Positions 36,235 through 48,800 of a stretch of DNA of 64,000 nt are shown here, in pieces. Numbering within the stretch: the stretch's first letter is position 1; each line of letters starts with the position of its first letter. This DNA comes from Quillaja saponaria (lineage: Eukaryota > Streptophyta > Magnoliopsida > Fabales > Quillajaceae): positions 25,510,092 to 25,574,091 of the forward strand of contig CM055611.1 in NCBI GenBank assembly GCA_029379385.1, in the 5' to 3' direction. Under the pieces are notes generated by a model. It was given only the letters and a program-made list of their open reading frames with translations, ran no database searches and had not been told where the DNA came from. The position numbers and the translations under genes are program-made.

Positions 36235-36517
36235 GCAGTAAGGTGTTTAAGCCAACTTACAAATATTTATACTAATTAACTATCTTGATTAAAAAATAAT
36301 ATATCCACTACGAAACTAGAGAATAAAAATGAAATTGAAAAAGAGGAATAGGAATAGGAGAAACATTTAAAAATTAGTGAGAAATAATTTTATTTATTTA
36401 TTTATTTTATAAACTCAACATACGTGTAACAAAACATTTATTGTATTTTAAGTCATATTGATAATTTTTATCTAAATTATAATAATATTATGAGAGGAGA
36501 AATTGCAAAGTTCTTGA

Positions 36518-36548
<31 letters not shown>

Positions 36549-36614
36549 TAACTGTAAAAGTATTTTTAAGAAAAAAAATTATTAAAAGTGTTTGAGGATA
36601 ATAGATGTAATTTT

Positions 36615-36703
36615 GTCCATATATTATCACTAACCTTAGTTTCATTGTTCGGTTGTCCATGTATATTATATAATCACTAACCTTAGTTACATTGTTTGGT
36701 TGT
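36615..36703. repeat. imperfect tandem duplication, ~40-45-bp unit
   Basis: The block containing TCACTAACCTTAGTT, then CATTGTT(C/T)GGTTGT, occurs twice in a row with an insertion of several bases in the second copy. It lies just after an AT microsatellite and is probably a replication-slippage product. Confidence 0.7.
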
Positions 36704-36949
36704 AATCTTTATCCTTATTTCCAATTGACCCTTCAAAATTTGTTTGTTCGTCAAACATGAATTAAAAAAATTGAGTTCAAAAGTGGGGGCACAATATTTA
36801 ATTAATATGAAAATTACAAATGTTTTATTTAATTTAAGTGAAATATTATTTAATTTTATTGGGAAAAAAGAAAGAAAGAGCAGAGATAAAAAGATAATCA
36901 CAAAAATTCTTTTAATTATTACTAAGAAGTAAAATATAAAAGTAAGGCT

Positions 36950-38962
36950 AAATTATACTTTTGGTACTTATAATTTAACTCATAATTGAGTTAGGTCTTT
37001 ACTAGAAGAAAATGGAAAGAAGTAAAAAACAAAAAAAAGCGTTTCCCTTATTTGGCTGAAAAGAAATGATTATTTATATCAATACTATACTAAAAACGAG
37101 AATACCATATTATAAGAGAATGTCGAGTTATCATAAATTTTGATCTTTTTGTAAATTAAAATTTATCATATATTAGAAAGTATTTCATTTCTCTTATAAC
37201 TAAAGAAAAATGCATAAGAAATAAAAAATTCCCATATTATAATTTTAATTAACTAATTATTTTGTTAAAAAAAATCAACATCTTCTAAATTTATTTCATT
37301 GTCTCTATTCTATACAATAATTATAATATTTTTTAAAAAATTATTGAATACATGTGCAATCACATGCGATGAAACTAGTAACTTCATATGCTTATGGTTA
37401 CAAAGTAGTTGGTTCCTCCTTTAATAATTTAGGTCTGAGTTTGTGGCTAAGGAGAAGTCTAGATTCTGACTAGGTGGGGTAAGGATAAGGACGACGGAAA
37501 CCAGATCTGGTGGTGGGGTTGGGTTCTGAAAGAGAAGCAAACCCATATTTGGGTGGAAACGAATTTTTGGGTTTTTTCAGTATATATTTTTATTTTTTTT
37601 TCATATTTTTAAATGCGTTGAGATTTTTTTTTTATGTTTGTAAAATAATACGTGCTGCACATGTTCAATTTTTATCTATTTTTATAAAAATATAAAAAAT
37701 ATTATAATTGTTATACAAAATAGAGAAAAAGAGATGATAAGTTTTTGACGTGATTAATTTTTATTTTTTTAATAATTAATTAATTAATGTTAATAATAAA
37801 TGATAATTTTTTTAATTATAAAAGGTGATTAATAATTTCTAGTAAATGATAAAATTTAAATTTAAAAATATGTCAAAATTGGAGAGAATATTTTCTTTCT
37901 TTTAATATGATATTTAAAATAAAATTATATTAAAAAGTCATAAGACATCACAATGGTATTTAAAATTAACAATACGTGAAATTTTTTTTTATTGTTAAAA
38001 AATAAATAATTCTTAATAAGTGATAAAATTTTAATTTAAAAAGATCTTATAAATTTAGAGAGGATTTCTTCTAAAATTAAAAATTAAGTTAAAAAAATCA
38101 TAAAGATATTCTAACTTTTAATATAATATAAAAATATAGATGCGTTAAGTTTTTTCGTTCTCTTTCTTGTTGTCCAGTCTTCTCCTTCCGTCCTATTACA
38201 ATACTTTGTAACTAAAAGAGATATAAAGTCTTGTTTGGTTTAGTTTTTGGGCTTTAATTGTTTTGCAAAACTATTTCATAATAAAGATTTTAATTTTGAA
38301 GCCTTTATTTTGGCTTTTAGAATTTTAAAAGTTGTTAAAAACTAAAATTAGAAAAAAAAATTAATAAAAAATAAGAAAAGTTCAAACAAATTTTTGTAAT
38401 TATTTTCTTAGAAAAATATAATCATAATATTTGTCAAAATATTTTTTAATAATTTTAATACTTACAATCTTTAAAAAAAATTAAGTAATTATTTTTATAT
38501 CTTACAATAATTTTATATTAACTTATCCAACAAAGTTGTTAATTTTTTATACAATATTTTTTTAAACAAATCTAATTGAAAATATTTTTATATACATCTT
38601 AACTAAACAAAAAATACATTGTAAATAAAGCTATTTAAAGAGTATGATATAAAATTTAAAAATTATTTATATGAATTACGTAAGAAAGTGATATATTTTT
38701 TTAAAAATAAAATAATTACTAAATTTTATTTGGATTTCTTTTACTTTTAATTATATATATTTTTCTAATTTCAACCTTTCAAAAACCTAAAAAATATTTT
38801 TTGGTAAAACTTAAAAATAAAACATAAATTATCAAATAACTTTGCAAAAAAATATTAAAATCTAAAAATTATTTTAAAAATGAAGTCAAATAGGGGAATA
38901 TTTGTAACAAATTAAAATATGGGGACCTGAATTATAAGTTAAATTGTCATTCAACCTAAAAA
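36950..38962. mobile_element. possible non-autonomous TIR element
   Basis: The left end near 36952 (AGGCTAAATTATAC, then AATTTAACTCATAATTGAG and AGGTC) resembles the reverse complement of the right end near 38960 (AGGTTGAATGAC, then AATTTAACTTATAATTC and AGGTC). About 2 kb of AT-rich, non-coding sequence lies between. The left terminus also resembles that of the DnaJ-carrying element at 12.1 kb (AGGCTAAATT). No target-site duplication was established. Confidence 0.3.
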
Positions 38963-39089
38963 TAAAACATAAAAAGCAGAAAAACGTGTTTCAGCCGTAA
39001 CATTAAGAGGCACGAAAGTTCACTACGACACTGACAGGTGTTGACTGAAATGACAAATTTGCCACCACACAATTAAAGCATTTATCTGT

Positions 39090-39095
39090 CACGTG
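39090..39095. promoter_or_regulatory. G-box (CACGTG) upstream of JAZ
   Basis: CACGTG lies about 1.47 kb before the JAZ start, in a GC-richer block that also carries AACGTG near 38982. MYC2-type factors bind both motifs. Function is inferred from the downstream gene. Confidence 0.4.
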
Positions 39096-40280
39096 CTTTT
39101 TAATAGACGAATCTAGAGGAAACGTGCTTCAAGTTTTCAACCACTTCCTTTCGGTAACCGTGCGCGTGGGCCTTTATTTGTGTGTCCTTGTCGGTAGTCG
39201 GCAAGCAACAGACTTTTCAAATTCCACTCCGGGAGTGTAAAAAGTGACTGGATCGTACATCTATATGATCTAAACTACAGAAATACCCTCATCGGTGTGC
39301 AACTTTTATTTTTGGATTTTATATATGAATTTTTCTTTTAACTATTATTGTGATCACTGTCACGATTAAGTGTTATATTATTCCTCGAATTTTTGGAATT
39401 TCTTTGAAAAAGGTTGACAGATAAAACTTTTATAAATTTGTAGTTTTCAAATTGTTCCAAATACCACTAAAGTCTTCTACCTTTCAAAGTAATATTACTT
39501 TACTTTCTATTTAAAAGGTAAACTAAATATTAAATTATTTGATTAAAATCAAAAGTGATGTGGTAAATATCAGTTTGTGCGTTTAAAACTAAGGTGCACT
39601 TACTGTTGGGTAAATTTGAGTTGCGGAGCCACTAATGGATTTGTAAAAATATTAATATTATAATATAAAAATTAACTCTTAATTTTTTATTCTTTTTTTA
39701 TTTAATATTATAATCCTTTTAAAAAATTAAGGTCAGATACTATTTTTTATATTACAAGACTACAAGATTAATAAATTAAATTCAAAAATCTAGTAAATAA
39801 TAAGATTCTTTAAAAATACTGAATAATACAATAAAAAACAACCTTAATAAGCTTTCTTTCTCTTGCCGCTAGCTAAGAAAATTATTGCTGTACTAAACTC
39901 TTTATACATTAAAACAAAGTCACTGTCTTGGTTAAGAGAAAGAAGAGAATATATTTATATAAAATTTTAATCAATCCCATGAATAAATGTCTAATTTTAT
40001 TCTTATTACGCATAATCTTGATTATAACAAGCAAAAATAAAATTAGTGTCGATCTTAATATGAAAAAAAAAAATTCTTCTATATATATACAGTAATAGTG
40101 ATATAAATGCGAAGTTAGTTATGGATATAATTGAGATGTAATTAATTATAAGGGGTAGTATTGTAACTATGTTTTAGAAGTATTATTCACTCTACAGGAA
40201 GGCTTACTATTCTTTTCTCACCCCTTGACTCAATTTATTATAATCTAGACTAGATTGCTTGCCATTTCCTCCTAAGACAT

Positions 40281-40294
40281 AAAACACGTGTTTT
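40281..40294. promoter_or_regulatory. palindromic G-box proximal to JAZ start
   Basis: AAAACACGTGTTTT is a 14-bp perfect palindrome centred on CACGTG, about 275 bases before the JAZ ATG. JAZ genes are known jasmonate-induced MYC2 targets, and the AACACGTGTT context fits a MYC2 site. This makes a negative feedback loop likely here. Confidence 0.6.
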
Positions 40295-40565
40295 AAATAC
40301 ATGAAAATAATATTATAATCATTTAAATTTAAAAATTCAAAGATAAGAGACTCTACCCAACACTCTCCTGCTGACCTATCAGCCTCAATAACATGGTGAG
40401 GAAGCTGCCTGCCTCTCATATTTTCCTTTTTTTGTCAGTCTCTCTCAACCAGGTTTTTGTTTTGGTCGTAGCAGATACAAATTGAAAAAGCTTCTTCAAG
40501 CAACACAATACAAATTTCTTTTCAATTAAACGGATTAATTGTGATTTGTATTTGAGAGAAAAAAA

Positions 40566-42094
40566 ATGTCGAATTTGGTCGACGGCCGGAGATCCGGTGA
40601 GGCACCGGAAAAATCAAATTTTGCACAGACCTGCAACCTCTTAAGCCATTATTTGAAGAAGGAGAAACGAAGTATTGGAGATATAACCCTTGGAGTTTCT
40701 GGGAAAATGGAAGCCAAAGGTAAAATTACTTTCCCTTTGTTCTATCTCTTTCTCGTTTATTGGAATTAAATTGTGGGTTTTTTGAGCTTTGTTTGGCTAA
40801 TATACTTGTTGCCCAGAAAAAAAGTATGGCTGATTATTGAAAATTTTCTCTCGAATTTTATAATATAGAAGTTTTTATTTTCTAGGGTTTTAATAGGAAG
40901 TTCTGATATGCAAGATTTTAGGTTTGGCTTTACCTTGGATTCTTGTCTGAATAGTATATTTACCGTGAGATTGGTTGAATTTGAAAGTTGTTTAATGAAA
41001 TTTCTTGGATGTAAAGCAAATATGTCTGATATGTTCTGTTTCTTGGGAAAACCAGCCACAACTATGGACTTATTAACAGTCATGGAAAACCCAGATGATG
41101 CTTTGAAAAAAAATCCTGCAGCCATGGATTCTCTTCCACAATTTATTGAAAATGCCTCCATTAAACAGGCTGATCCCAGGTAATGATAGTAGTATTGTAC
41201 ACTTTTCCTATTACAAATTCAGGAGTCTTTCTAAAAATTTCTGATTGAAGTGGTGGAATCACATATTATTGATGGGTTACCCTCCTTTTAGCACAAAGAT
41301 TATGGAAAGTAAGGGATGCTGTAAGGAACAAAACTGGGGTTTTTAATGTTTCATGGGCATGGTTCATGGAGTTCCGACCTAGAGTTTACTGTTTTCCCAC
41401 CAAGCTGCCTGCCTAGCTAAGTAGTCTTAAGTTGTATTCTTCTACATGTAATTTTTTATTATTAATTTTGTAGGTCAGAGCCTGGATCTCCCCAGATGAC
41501 CATTTTTTATGCCGGAAAAGTATTAGTTTTTAATAATTTTCCTCCGGAGAAGGCAACCGAGATCATGGAATTGGCCACCAAGCTAAGTCCAAATATTTCT
41601 GAGGTGAACAGAACTGAACCCAGTGTTTCACTTGAACCTCAACCCAAGATGACCTCTGTGACTGTAACTAACACTACACAAGAAGCCCCCATAAAAGCGT
41701 CTCAAGCTAGTGGTTCTGGTAATTTGATTTTGCTCATTCTTTGATATAGAGTACAGAGGTTTGTGTAAATATACTTATTGTTGGTTTCTTTCTGTGTGAC
41801 AGAGATGGGAATTGCAAGGAGAAACTCTCTTCATAAATTCTTTGCAAAGAGGAAAGAAAGGTGAGAGATTCTATTTTAATTTCTATGATATCTTTCTGTG
41901 TGTTTCAATGATCAATTAGTAATTATATATAAGTTTTTATGCTCGATTTTCACAGGGTCACGGCAAGAGGACCGTACCAAATGATCCACCACCCGATGAC
42001 AGATTCACCCAAGCCTGAGGAAGGAAGTTCAGGTCCTTCAGGAATTCATGACCCTGAAGATCAATCTTTAAAGCAGCTTGAACTCAAGTTATAG
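40566..42094 (+). CDS. JAZ: JAZ repressor (TIFY family), JAZ5/6 type
   Basis: Five exons (40566-40719, 41056-41179, 41474-41718, 41803-41860, 41956-42094) give 239 residues. The N-terminus APEKSNFAQTCNLLSHYLKK (13-32) resembles the cryptic MYC-interaction domain. The ZIM domain carries TIFYAG (102-107), followed by KVLVFNNFPPEKATEIMELA. The Jas motif is IARRNSLHKFFAKRKER (178-194) followed by the X5-PY tail VTARGPY. The C-terminus LELKL is an EAR motif. Family knowledge: JAZ proteins block MYC2 until COI1 with JA-Ile marks them for destruction; the ZIM domain recruits NINJA, while the EAR motif can bind TOPLESS directly. The canonical LPIARR degron reads MGIARR, as in the divergent degrons of JAZ5/6. 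The exon 2 acceptor at 41055 is the best supported; an in-frame upstream alternative near 40912 is possible. Confidence 0.92.
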
Positions 42095-43858
42095 GTTCCT
42101 AGAAAACCAACTTAGCTAACTATAATTGTTGTTTTTCCTTAATATTTCCAAGTATTTTGTAATTATTTTTTATATCAATTAATTAGATAAATTAATTTTC
42201 AGAGATTTAAGGTGGCGGGGAATGAAGGGGAAAAGAAAGGAGAGATGATTTTTTTTTTAAAGAGGAGAGGAAATTGGTAGAATAAAATATATTATAATTT
42301 TTACTTCTAATAACAAATATATTTTTATCAAATTATTTCTAATACTTAAATTAAATATTTTTAAAATGTAATAGTAAATATGTATTATTATTTCTTTTCC
42401 TTTTCTCTCAAATAAACAAGAAATATATTTTATACTTCTTTTCTTCCTCTATTTTTTTTAATTGTTAAATGAGATAAAAGAAATTTTCTTTTATTCTTCT
42501 TTCCTTCTATTTTCCAAATTCTCAAATAAACCTTTAATTAGTCTACGTGCTGGATACAGTTTTCTCATGAAAAGAGAATTCATTTTTCTCTTTCAAATAG
42601 TGAAGGTTTGAGTTATAAGTGTGTGGCCATAACATTACATGGGAAAGATAAAACAGTTTGTATTTGAAGGTTAAGGGGCAGGACCAACTTTAAATTTTCT
42701 TTATCTACAATACTTTCGAAAAAAGCCATTAATGTTTGTTTTGAGGCAATGTTAATACAATGAATTTGTTGTGTGTTTAGTTGGCGGTGAGGAGAGAGAG
42801 AGAGACGATGTAGGCAGATTGAGAGAAAGGCCTACAACTAATCCATTCTAAGCTACCCCTAATAAAGTATTAATATTTTTCAATTTTCAATTCATTCAAA
42901 GCTAAATAGTATAATAGCTGAAATCCTTAGACATGGTTAAAAATAATCTCAAGTAACCTAGTTATTAAAACACTAATAATATACTCAATAAAATATTAAT
43001 GATCAAAACTTAATATAAATATTAATTTGTAAATAAATTTTAAAATACCCATTATTATTATTATTATGTGAATGCGGGGTGATATTGAAGAATTGTACAA
43101 TATGAAATATCTTTGATAAATTGTTTGGAATTTTGTTTCAGTATTCAAATATGTCTATTTATACTCATTTTAACTAATTATCTCAGTAAAAAAACATGTT
43201 ATTTATGATGGTTTTATTTTTTGAAAAAATTTGAATACATGAAATCAACAAAGTACACTTTCCTGGCAGGCCACCTATCAACCCCCTTCCAGTATCTTGA
43301 AATAATTTTACATTAGATATTTATACTTTTGCGATAAAATAGAAGAAAATATCTTGGTTTGTCCATAACTTTTCTAGAGGATTTAAGAGTCTATCTTACT
43401 AGAACACATAAGAGTATTTTTTTTCTACATTAAGAATGACAAATTATTTATCATATATTTATATGGTTTCGTATTCAGGTAACCATATCTAATAATAACT
43501 CTTTTTTTTTGTCACACAATACATCTATAGTGTTTCATGTCGAATAAGCTCATGTATAATTGTAACAATAGAAATCACATTGAAAGCCAAATACAAGCCC
43601 TTTTAGGTCTTCTTATAGATGCCAGAGCCGCACTTACTCATATAATAGGCATATAATCTTGTTCAAGTGTCCTCACACTATGATCGGGAGATGAATCACT
43701 TTCCAAATGAGAAAACAAAATATGCATTAATCTAATCGGATCACTTGTAATGCCCTTCTTAGTAATCTTTGATACATTTCTTGTACGATCTCCAAGCCCA
43801 CCCAGAAAATCAAAGCTTATCTCATTTCTCTTTATTTTTGCTTTCTCGTTCCCCTTGA

Positions 43859-44077
43859 GAGCCAAAGAACAACACAGTAGTTGCGACAGAGAAATCCATG
43901 AGCCACCTCAATCTAAAACTTCGAACGAACAATGTCAAGGATCCGTGGCTCACCACCAAATATGCATCCGATACAGTCGTCGGATTCTTGCTGGAAATCT
44001 TTCTGGACTGTGCCACCGAGAAGGATAGCAGACTGCCCTCAATTGGCGCAAATGATGTGATGGTCGGTGGTGGATGA
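43859..44077 (+). other. orphan open frame, possible gene remnant of unknown origin
   Basis: A 72-codon open frame between stops, with an internal ATG at 43898, sits in locally more balanced DNA. The product includes KDPWLTTKYASDTVVGFLLE and ATEKDSRLPSIGA, which reads like real protein (mixed composition, no low complexity). I do not recognise a family. No splice partners or promoter are evident, and a T run follows directly. It may be an exon of a decayed or captured gene. Confidence 0.2.
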
Positions 44078-44417
44078 TTTGCAAGGGTTGGATGTTGGAG
44101 AGAAGGTTAAGGATTGGGCTTATTTGATTAATTTTGTTTCAGGTTGCAATGAAAAATATGAAGATGAACATTCTGGGTTTTTTTTTTTTTTTTTTTTTTT
44201 TTCCTTAAACAAAATTATAAATTTAGTTTTCATTATTTTTTTTATTAATGTAAGAGATGTGCATATTTTGATTTCTCATCACGACTCTTGTTTGCCATCT
44301 TTACATTATTTTTAGCGTGTGGGATATGTTACTCTTTCAAACTCTCAAAACAATCCAAGACAATAAAATTATAACATTATCTTCAATTAACACACATTAG
44401 GTTGTTTTTGACATGAC

Positions 44418-44705
44418 AGAATGAATATAATTGATTGATTTTTAAACTATAAAGATGAAAAAGATAAAAAATTAAACTAGATGAAACTAACTTCAATAAA
44501 CTATAAGAAAGAATCACAATGTGACAATATAAATGTAATTGATTAATTTAAAAAAAAGAGATTAAACTTTGGAAATGAAACTAACATTTTAAATAAACTA
44601 TAAGAACGAAAATACCAAAATGTTATAATATGAATGTAATTGATTAATTGTTAAATTATAAAAATGAAAATAAAAATTAACTTTTTAAATAAACTATAAG
44701 GTAAG
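44418..44705. repeat. imperfect tandem triplication, ~100-110-bp unit
   Basis: The block beginning (A/T)ATGAATGTAATTGATTAATT or close variants recurs at about 44420, 44529 and 44630. Each copy is followed by an A-rich stretch and then AAATAAACTATAAG. The three units differ by small indels. This is a short minisatellite-like array with no coding content. Confidence 0.65.
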
Positions 44706-45020
44706 TATAATTTAACCTTCTTAGCAAAAAAAAAAGAAGAAGTATAATTTAACCAAGATATATTTACTAAACCATCAATTTTTTTAATTTTTTTTTCTAA
44801 GATACTAAACCATCATTTAATTTCATTTTTCCCCACGTGAAACCTAGTTCAGTAGTTTGGACACAAGTCCAATTCCGGGCCCAAGTCTGAGAAACCCAAC
44901 ATGTCTGTCCATGAAATTAGAAAATCAAAATTAGGGAGATGATTTCTGATTGGATGTCGTAAAACGCTTTGTAAACGACCCGTGATAATAGCATTACTCT
45001 TTCTCCCTAATAAGTTTGTC

Positions 45021-45028
45021 TATAAATA
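45021..45028 (+). promoter_or_regulatory. TATA box of UBP1
   Basis: TATAAATA lies 159 bases before the UBP1 ATG and about 35 bases before a CT-rich stretch typical of plant transcription starts. The leader then includes ATAACCCTAACC, a telo-box-like motif near 45130. Confidence 0.55.
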
Positions 45029-45186
45029 CTCCTGGAACCCGATCAAATAGTCTCTCTCTTTTTCTTACTAGAGGCCTCTCCCTCATCTCTTTCTTTTTAT
45101 TTCTCGAGGGCCTCGGTACCCTTGGAGCTCCATAACCCTAACCTTACTTTCTTGGACACCGACTTCGTGGGAAAATCTTCGAGAAA

Positions 45187-45846
45187 ATGCAGCATCAGAG
45201 GCTAAAGCAACAGCAGCAAGCTTTCATGCAACAAGCTCTTCTTCAGCAACAGTCTCTCTACCACCCTGGCCTCTTAGCTCCTCCTCAGGTTCTACCCGTT
45301 TCTCATCTTTAATTCTCCCATTTTGGTGTTATATTTGCTTCATTGTTTTTGGCTGGCTGCAATTGTTTGTTCTGCTTCTTTTTTGGTTTCGTGGAGCTGT
45401 GCTTGTGCTTTTTAAGCTTGGATTTTGCCACTTAGGGTTAACTTGGTTTGGTCGTTGTTCTGGAGAAAATGATGTTTTAGAGCTGGGGTTATGTATTTAT
45501 TTTGTGTATGTTGATTTTTATTCTGCAAGATCAGTGTTTTCTCGTTTATCCCTTTATTGCTTCGAAGCGATAGGTGTCATTTTATGAATTGCGCTGTTTT
45601 TTTTTTTTTTTTTTTTTGTGGGGGGGGGGGGGGGGGGGTGGGGATTTTGTTAACTTGTTTGTTTCTGTGGATGGAATCTGAATTAACTTAGTAATATGCA
45701 TTCATATGTTTTGCATGATGAAAGACTGGCCTATACTTAAGAGAGTAGTTGCTTATGCTCTGTTTGGCAGTTTGATTTTATTTCAAGTATGTCTTCTCTT
45801 GATATGCGAGCTACTACCCACTTGGAGTACTTTACATTTTGAGCCC

Positions 45847-45877
<31 letters not shown>

Positions 45878-48800
45878 GCCCATCAAATTAATGTGGATAG
45901 TGACATGCTCGAAGCAATTCAAGTTGGTTATTTGATTTAAATGAACTTTCTGAAATTTATTCTAAATTGAAGTTTAAGAAAAGAACAGAAGACAGCTGCA
46001 TTTGAATTTTGACATATGACTGGTTCTGTTTGTTTTGAGTATAGAGGATGTCTTTATCTTAATTTAAGTACAAAAATGTTGGCCATTCTTCTTCTCCCTC
46101 TTTTTTTTTGGTCTGCAACTTGCAGAAGACAGTTAACTTGTTGAAAATGAAAACTTTGTAATAATTGTCAAAAGCATTCCTGTAGTTTCATATTATTTTT
46201 TCAATGGAAACATGATGAGTGAAAAGTAAAAGACACCTTATTTTTTGATTCATAGAGACTAACCAGATTATGTGCTTGATGGATGAAAGGCCATAATCTT
46301 CCACCTACTTAGTTCTATTAGGAGGTATAAATTGGGTTTTTGAACAATGAGTCATGAATCAAAATGTGAGCAACAGTCTCCTTGCATTTACAGCATTTCT
46401 TTCTTCATGTGTATGGGGCGTTATTATAATTCAAAAGATGAATTTTATTTATTTTTAATTGGGTTGGAAAGCAGTCAGTTTTGTGTTCATGCAGTTTTGC
46501 TATAAAAATCCTCTTCAACTGAAACATTTAACAGAAAACTAGCATGTTATCAGGTATCCAGAACTGTGATAATGAATTAATCAAGTTCAATAATATATTG
46601 GGCACCCAACATTTAGGACCTAAGGCGATGGTAAAGGTTGTAAAACCCTTTCATTATTTTGGTGGATTCATGGAAAAGACTGTCATCATGCTTAAGATAT
46701 ATTATGAGGACTGATTTCTGTTTCCTCCTTTAGTTTGGTAATTGTTTAGTTCTTTCATGTGAGAGTGGTGGAACATTCTAGAATTTTTTCATTATTTCCT
46801 TTGTTTTCCTTGGGGATTCTGTTGAATTTCTCCTAATCTCTTAGTATTTGGTCAGTAGTATGCACCATTTTCTCTGAAATGAGTCATAGTAACGTTCTAT
46901 TAGTAGATGAAGAAACTTTTTTTTTTTTTTGATATGTTCCTTTTCTTCTTCTCATTATCTTTTCCTTTTCACATTTTCATTTTGCAGATTGAGCCAATCC
47001 CAAGTGGAAATCTGCCTCCTGGTTTTGATCCAAGTACTTGCCGCAGTGTGTGAGTAATTGTCTAGGCATTTCTTTATTTTAACTTTAAGTGATGAGACAT
47101 TTATTTATGTATTTACTTCAATTTTTTTTTTTTTTTTTTTTTTTTTGTGTTTGTCTCTTCACTAAATATGAATATTTAATGATGTGAATGTTTTTTAGAT
47201 AATCTATAGTTGTTGATGTTCCCTTTTGACAATCAATTTGATTTTACAGAGATATTTAATGGTATTTTATGTCTCCTGCTTTCATGATTTAAGGTTAATT
47301 ACTTGTAGCCTAATTTATTTTGTTTGTTCTCTGTTTTTTTAAAACTTCTAGCTTCTTTATTTTTGAGAAATTCCAGGTATGTGGGAAACATCCATCCTCA
47401 GGTAACTGAACCACTTTTGCAAGAGGTTTTTGCAACTGCTGGCCCTATTGAAGGATGTAAGCTTATCAGAAAGGAGAAGGTATGCCTTCAATTATATACA
47501 CTTTTTATCGTATCATTTAAAATTGTAGAATACTAGCAGAAAAAAAATAAAAAAATCCATGGTAATTGAATCTTTGTGGCCTTTGATTTTTGCAGTCATC
47601 CTATGGATTTATTCACTACTTGGATCGCAGATGTGCTGCTCTTGCTATTGTATCTCTCAATGGAAGGCATCTGTAAGTTGTAGTTTTTTACAATTCTGTT
47701 ATAGTTTCTTGTGGATGTGCACCTAAATTATTTTTGTGGTTTGCAGTTTTGGACAACCTATAAAAGTTAACTGGGCATATGCTAGTGGCCAGAGAGAGGA
47801 CACGTCAGGTTTAGTTAATATTACAAAAAAATTCTTATGTTTAAAGCAATTTTGTCGTAGTTTCCCAATTATTGTTGTGTGCACTGTATGACATGGAGAT
47901 TCTGATGTGCAGGTCAGTACAATATTTTTGTTGGTGATCTCAGTCCTGAAGTTACTGATGCTACATTGTTTGCGTGCTTTTCGGTTTACCCCAGTTGCTC
48001 GTAAGCTTCATCTCTCAGTAATCATAGCAATTTTCAGATGCAAATTTTGGGCCAGTTTTTATTTAAATTATATATTCATATGTGGATGAAGATATCTGAG
48101 AATTGTTTGATAAATTAGGTGGACTTAGGTGATTTATGTCATAAAACAGGGAACCTAATCTGGCTTCTGGTTGCAGGGACGCAAGGGTTATGTGGGATCA
48201 GAAGACTGGACGATCAAGAGGGTTTGGGTTTGTTTCATTCAAAAACCAACAGGTCTCATCTCGTTTTAGATTCTCTTTGTTTTTGCTTCCTCCATATTCG
48301 GGAAAAAAGTATTTCACAATAAATTTGACTTTTCTGTTTCAGGATGCTCAAAGTGCAATAAATGATTTGACTGGTGAGGATTGTTGATTCTTCTTTGTAA
48401 TTTTTCTTAGAAAGTATGTGTTTTGAAATGTAAGCAAACGGGCTAAAGCTGCAATGCATCATTACAACTTGATTCATTATCATGAAACTTCTCACTTAGG
48501 AAGAGATGGTGCATTATCCAAAATACAAGTTTCTGCTCATACACCACTTTAGATTGTTTATGCAGTTCACAGATATTCCTCTAGTAACCATTTCTAGAAC
48601 TCCCAATTCTGGCATGTCTAGTGCTGGATATGTACCTTCAGACCTAACTGCATCTGTTTTGTGACTTTTGTCTGGTCAGAAAGTGAACATGTTCTTCATC
48701 TTTCAGGTAAATGGCTTGGCAGTAGACAGATACGTTGTAACTGGGCAACAAAAGGTGCTGGTGCCAACGAAGACAAGCAAAGCTCAGATGCCAAAAGTGT

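Larger units (their letters stand above)
33705..40565. other. 7-kb AT-rich gap between divergent PRK-like and JAZ genes
   Basis: No gene is supported. Contents include an A run (33892-33914), (AT)n tracts (36194-36229 and 36519-36545), a short tandem duplication (36615-36703), a possible 2-kb TIR element (36950-38962), and from about 38.98 kb the GC-richer JAZ promoter with G-box motifs at 39090 and 40285. The region has many A/T runs and short random open frames. Confidence 0.55.
42095..45186. other. intergenic region between JAZ and UBP1
   Basis: The JAZ 3' UTR is followed by AT-rich DNA. From about 43.6 to 44.08 kb the base composition rises and several overlapping frames are open (separate entry). 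A T run lies near 44180-44202, an imperfect tandem triplication at 44418-44705, and the UBP1 promoter with TATA box and CT-rich leader from about 44.83 kb. Confidence 0.5.

Noticed and set aside
40908..41183. Continuous 91-codon frame extending JAZ exon 2 upstream
   Set aside because: The added residues are not JAZ-like, and the acceptor at 41055 gives a family-consistent junction.
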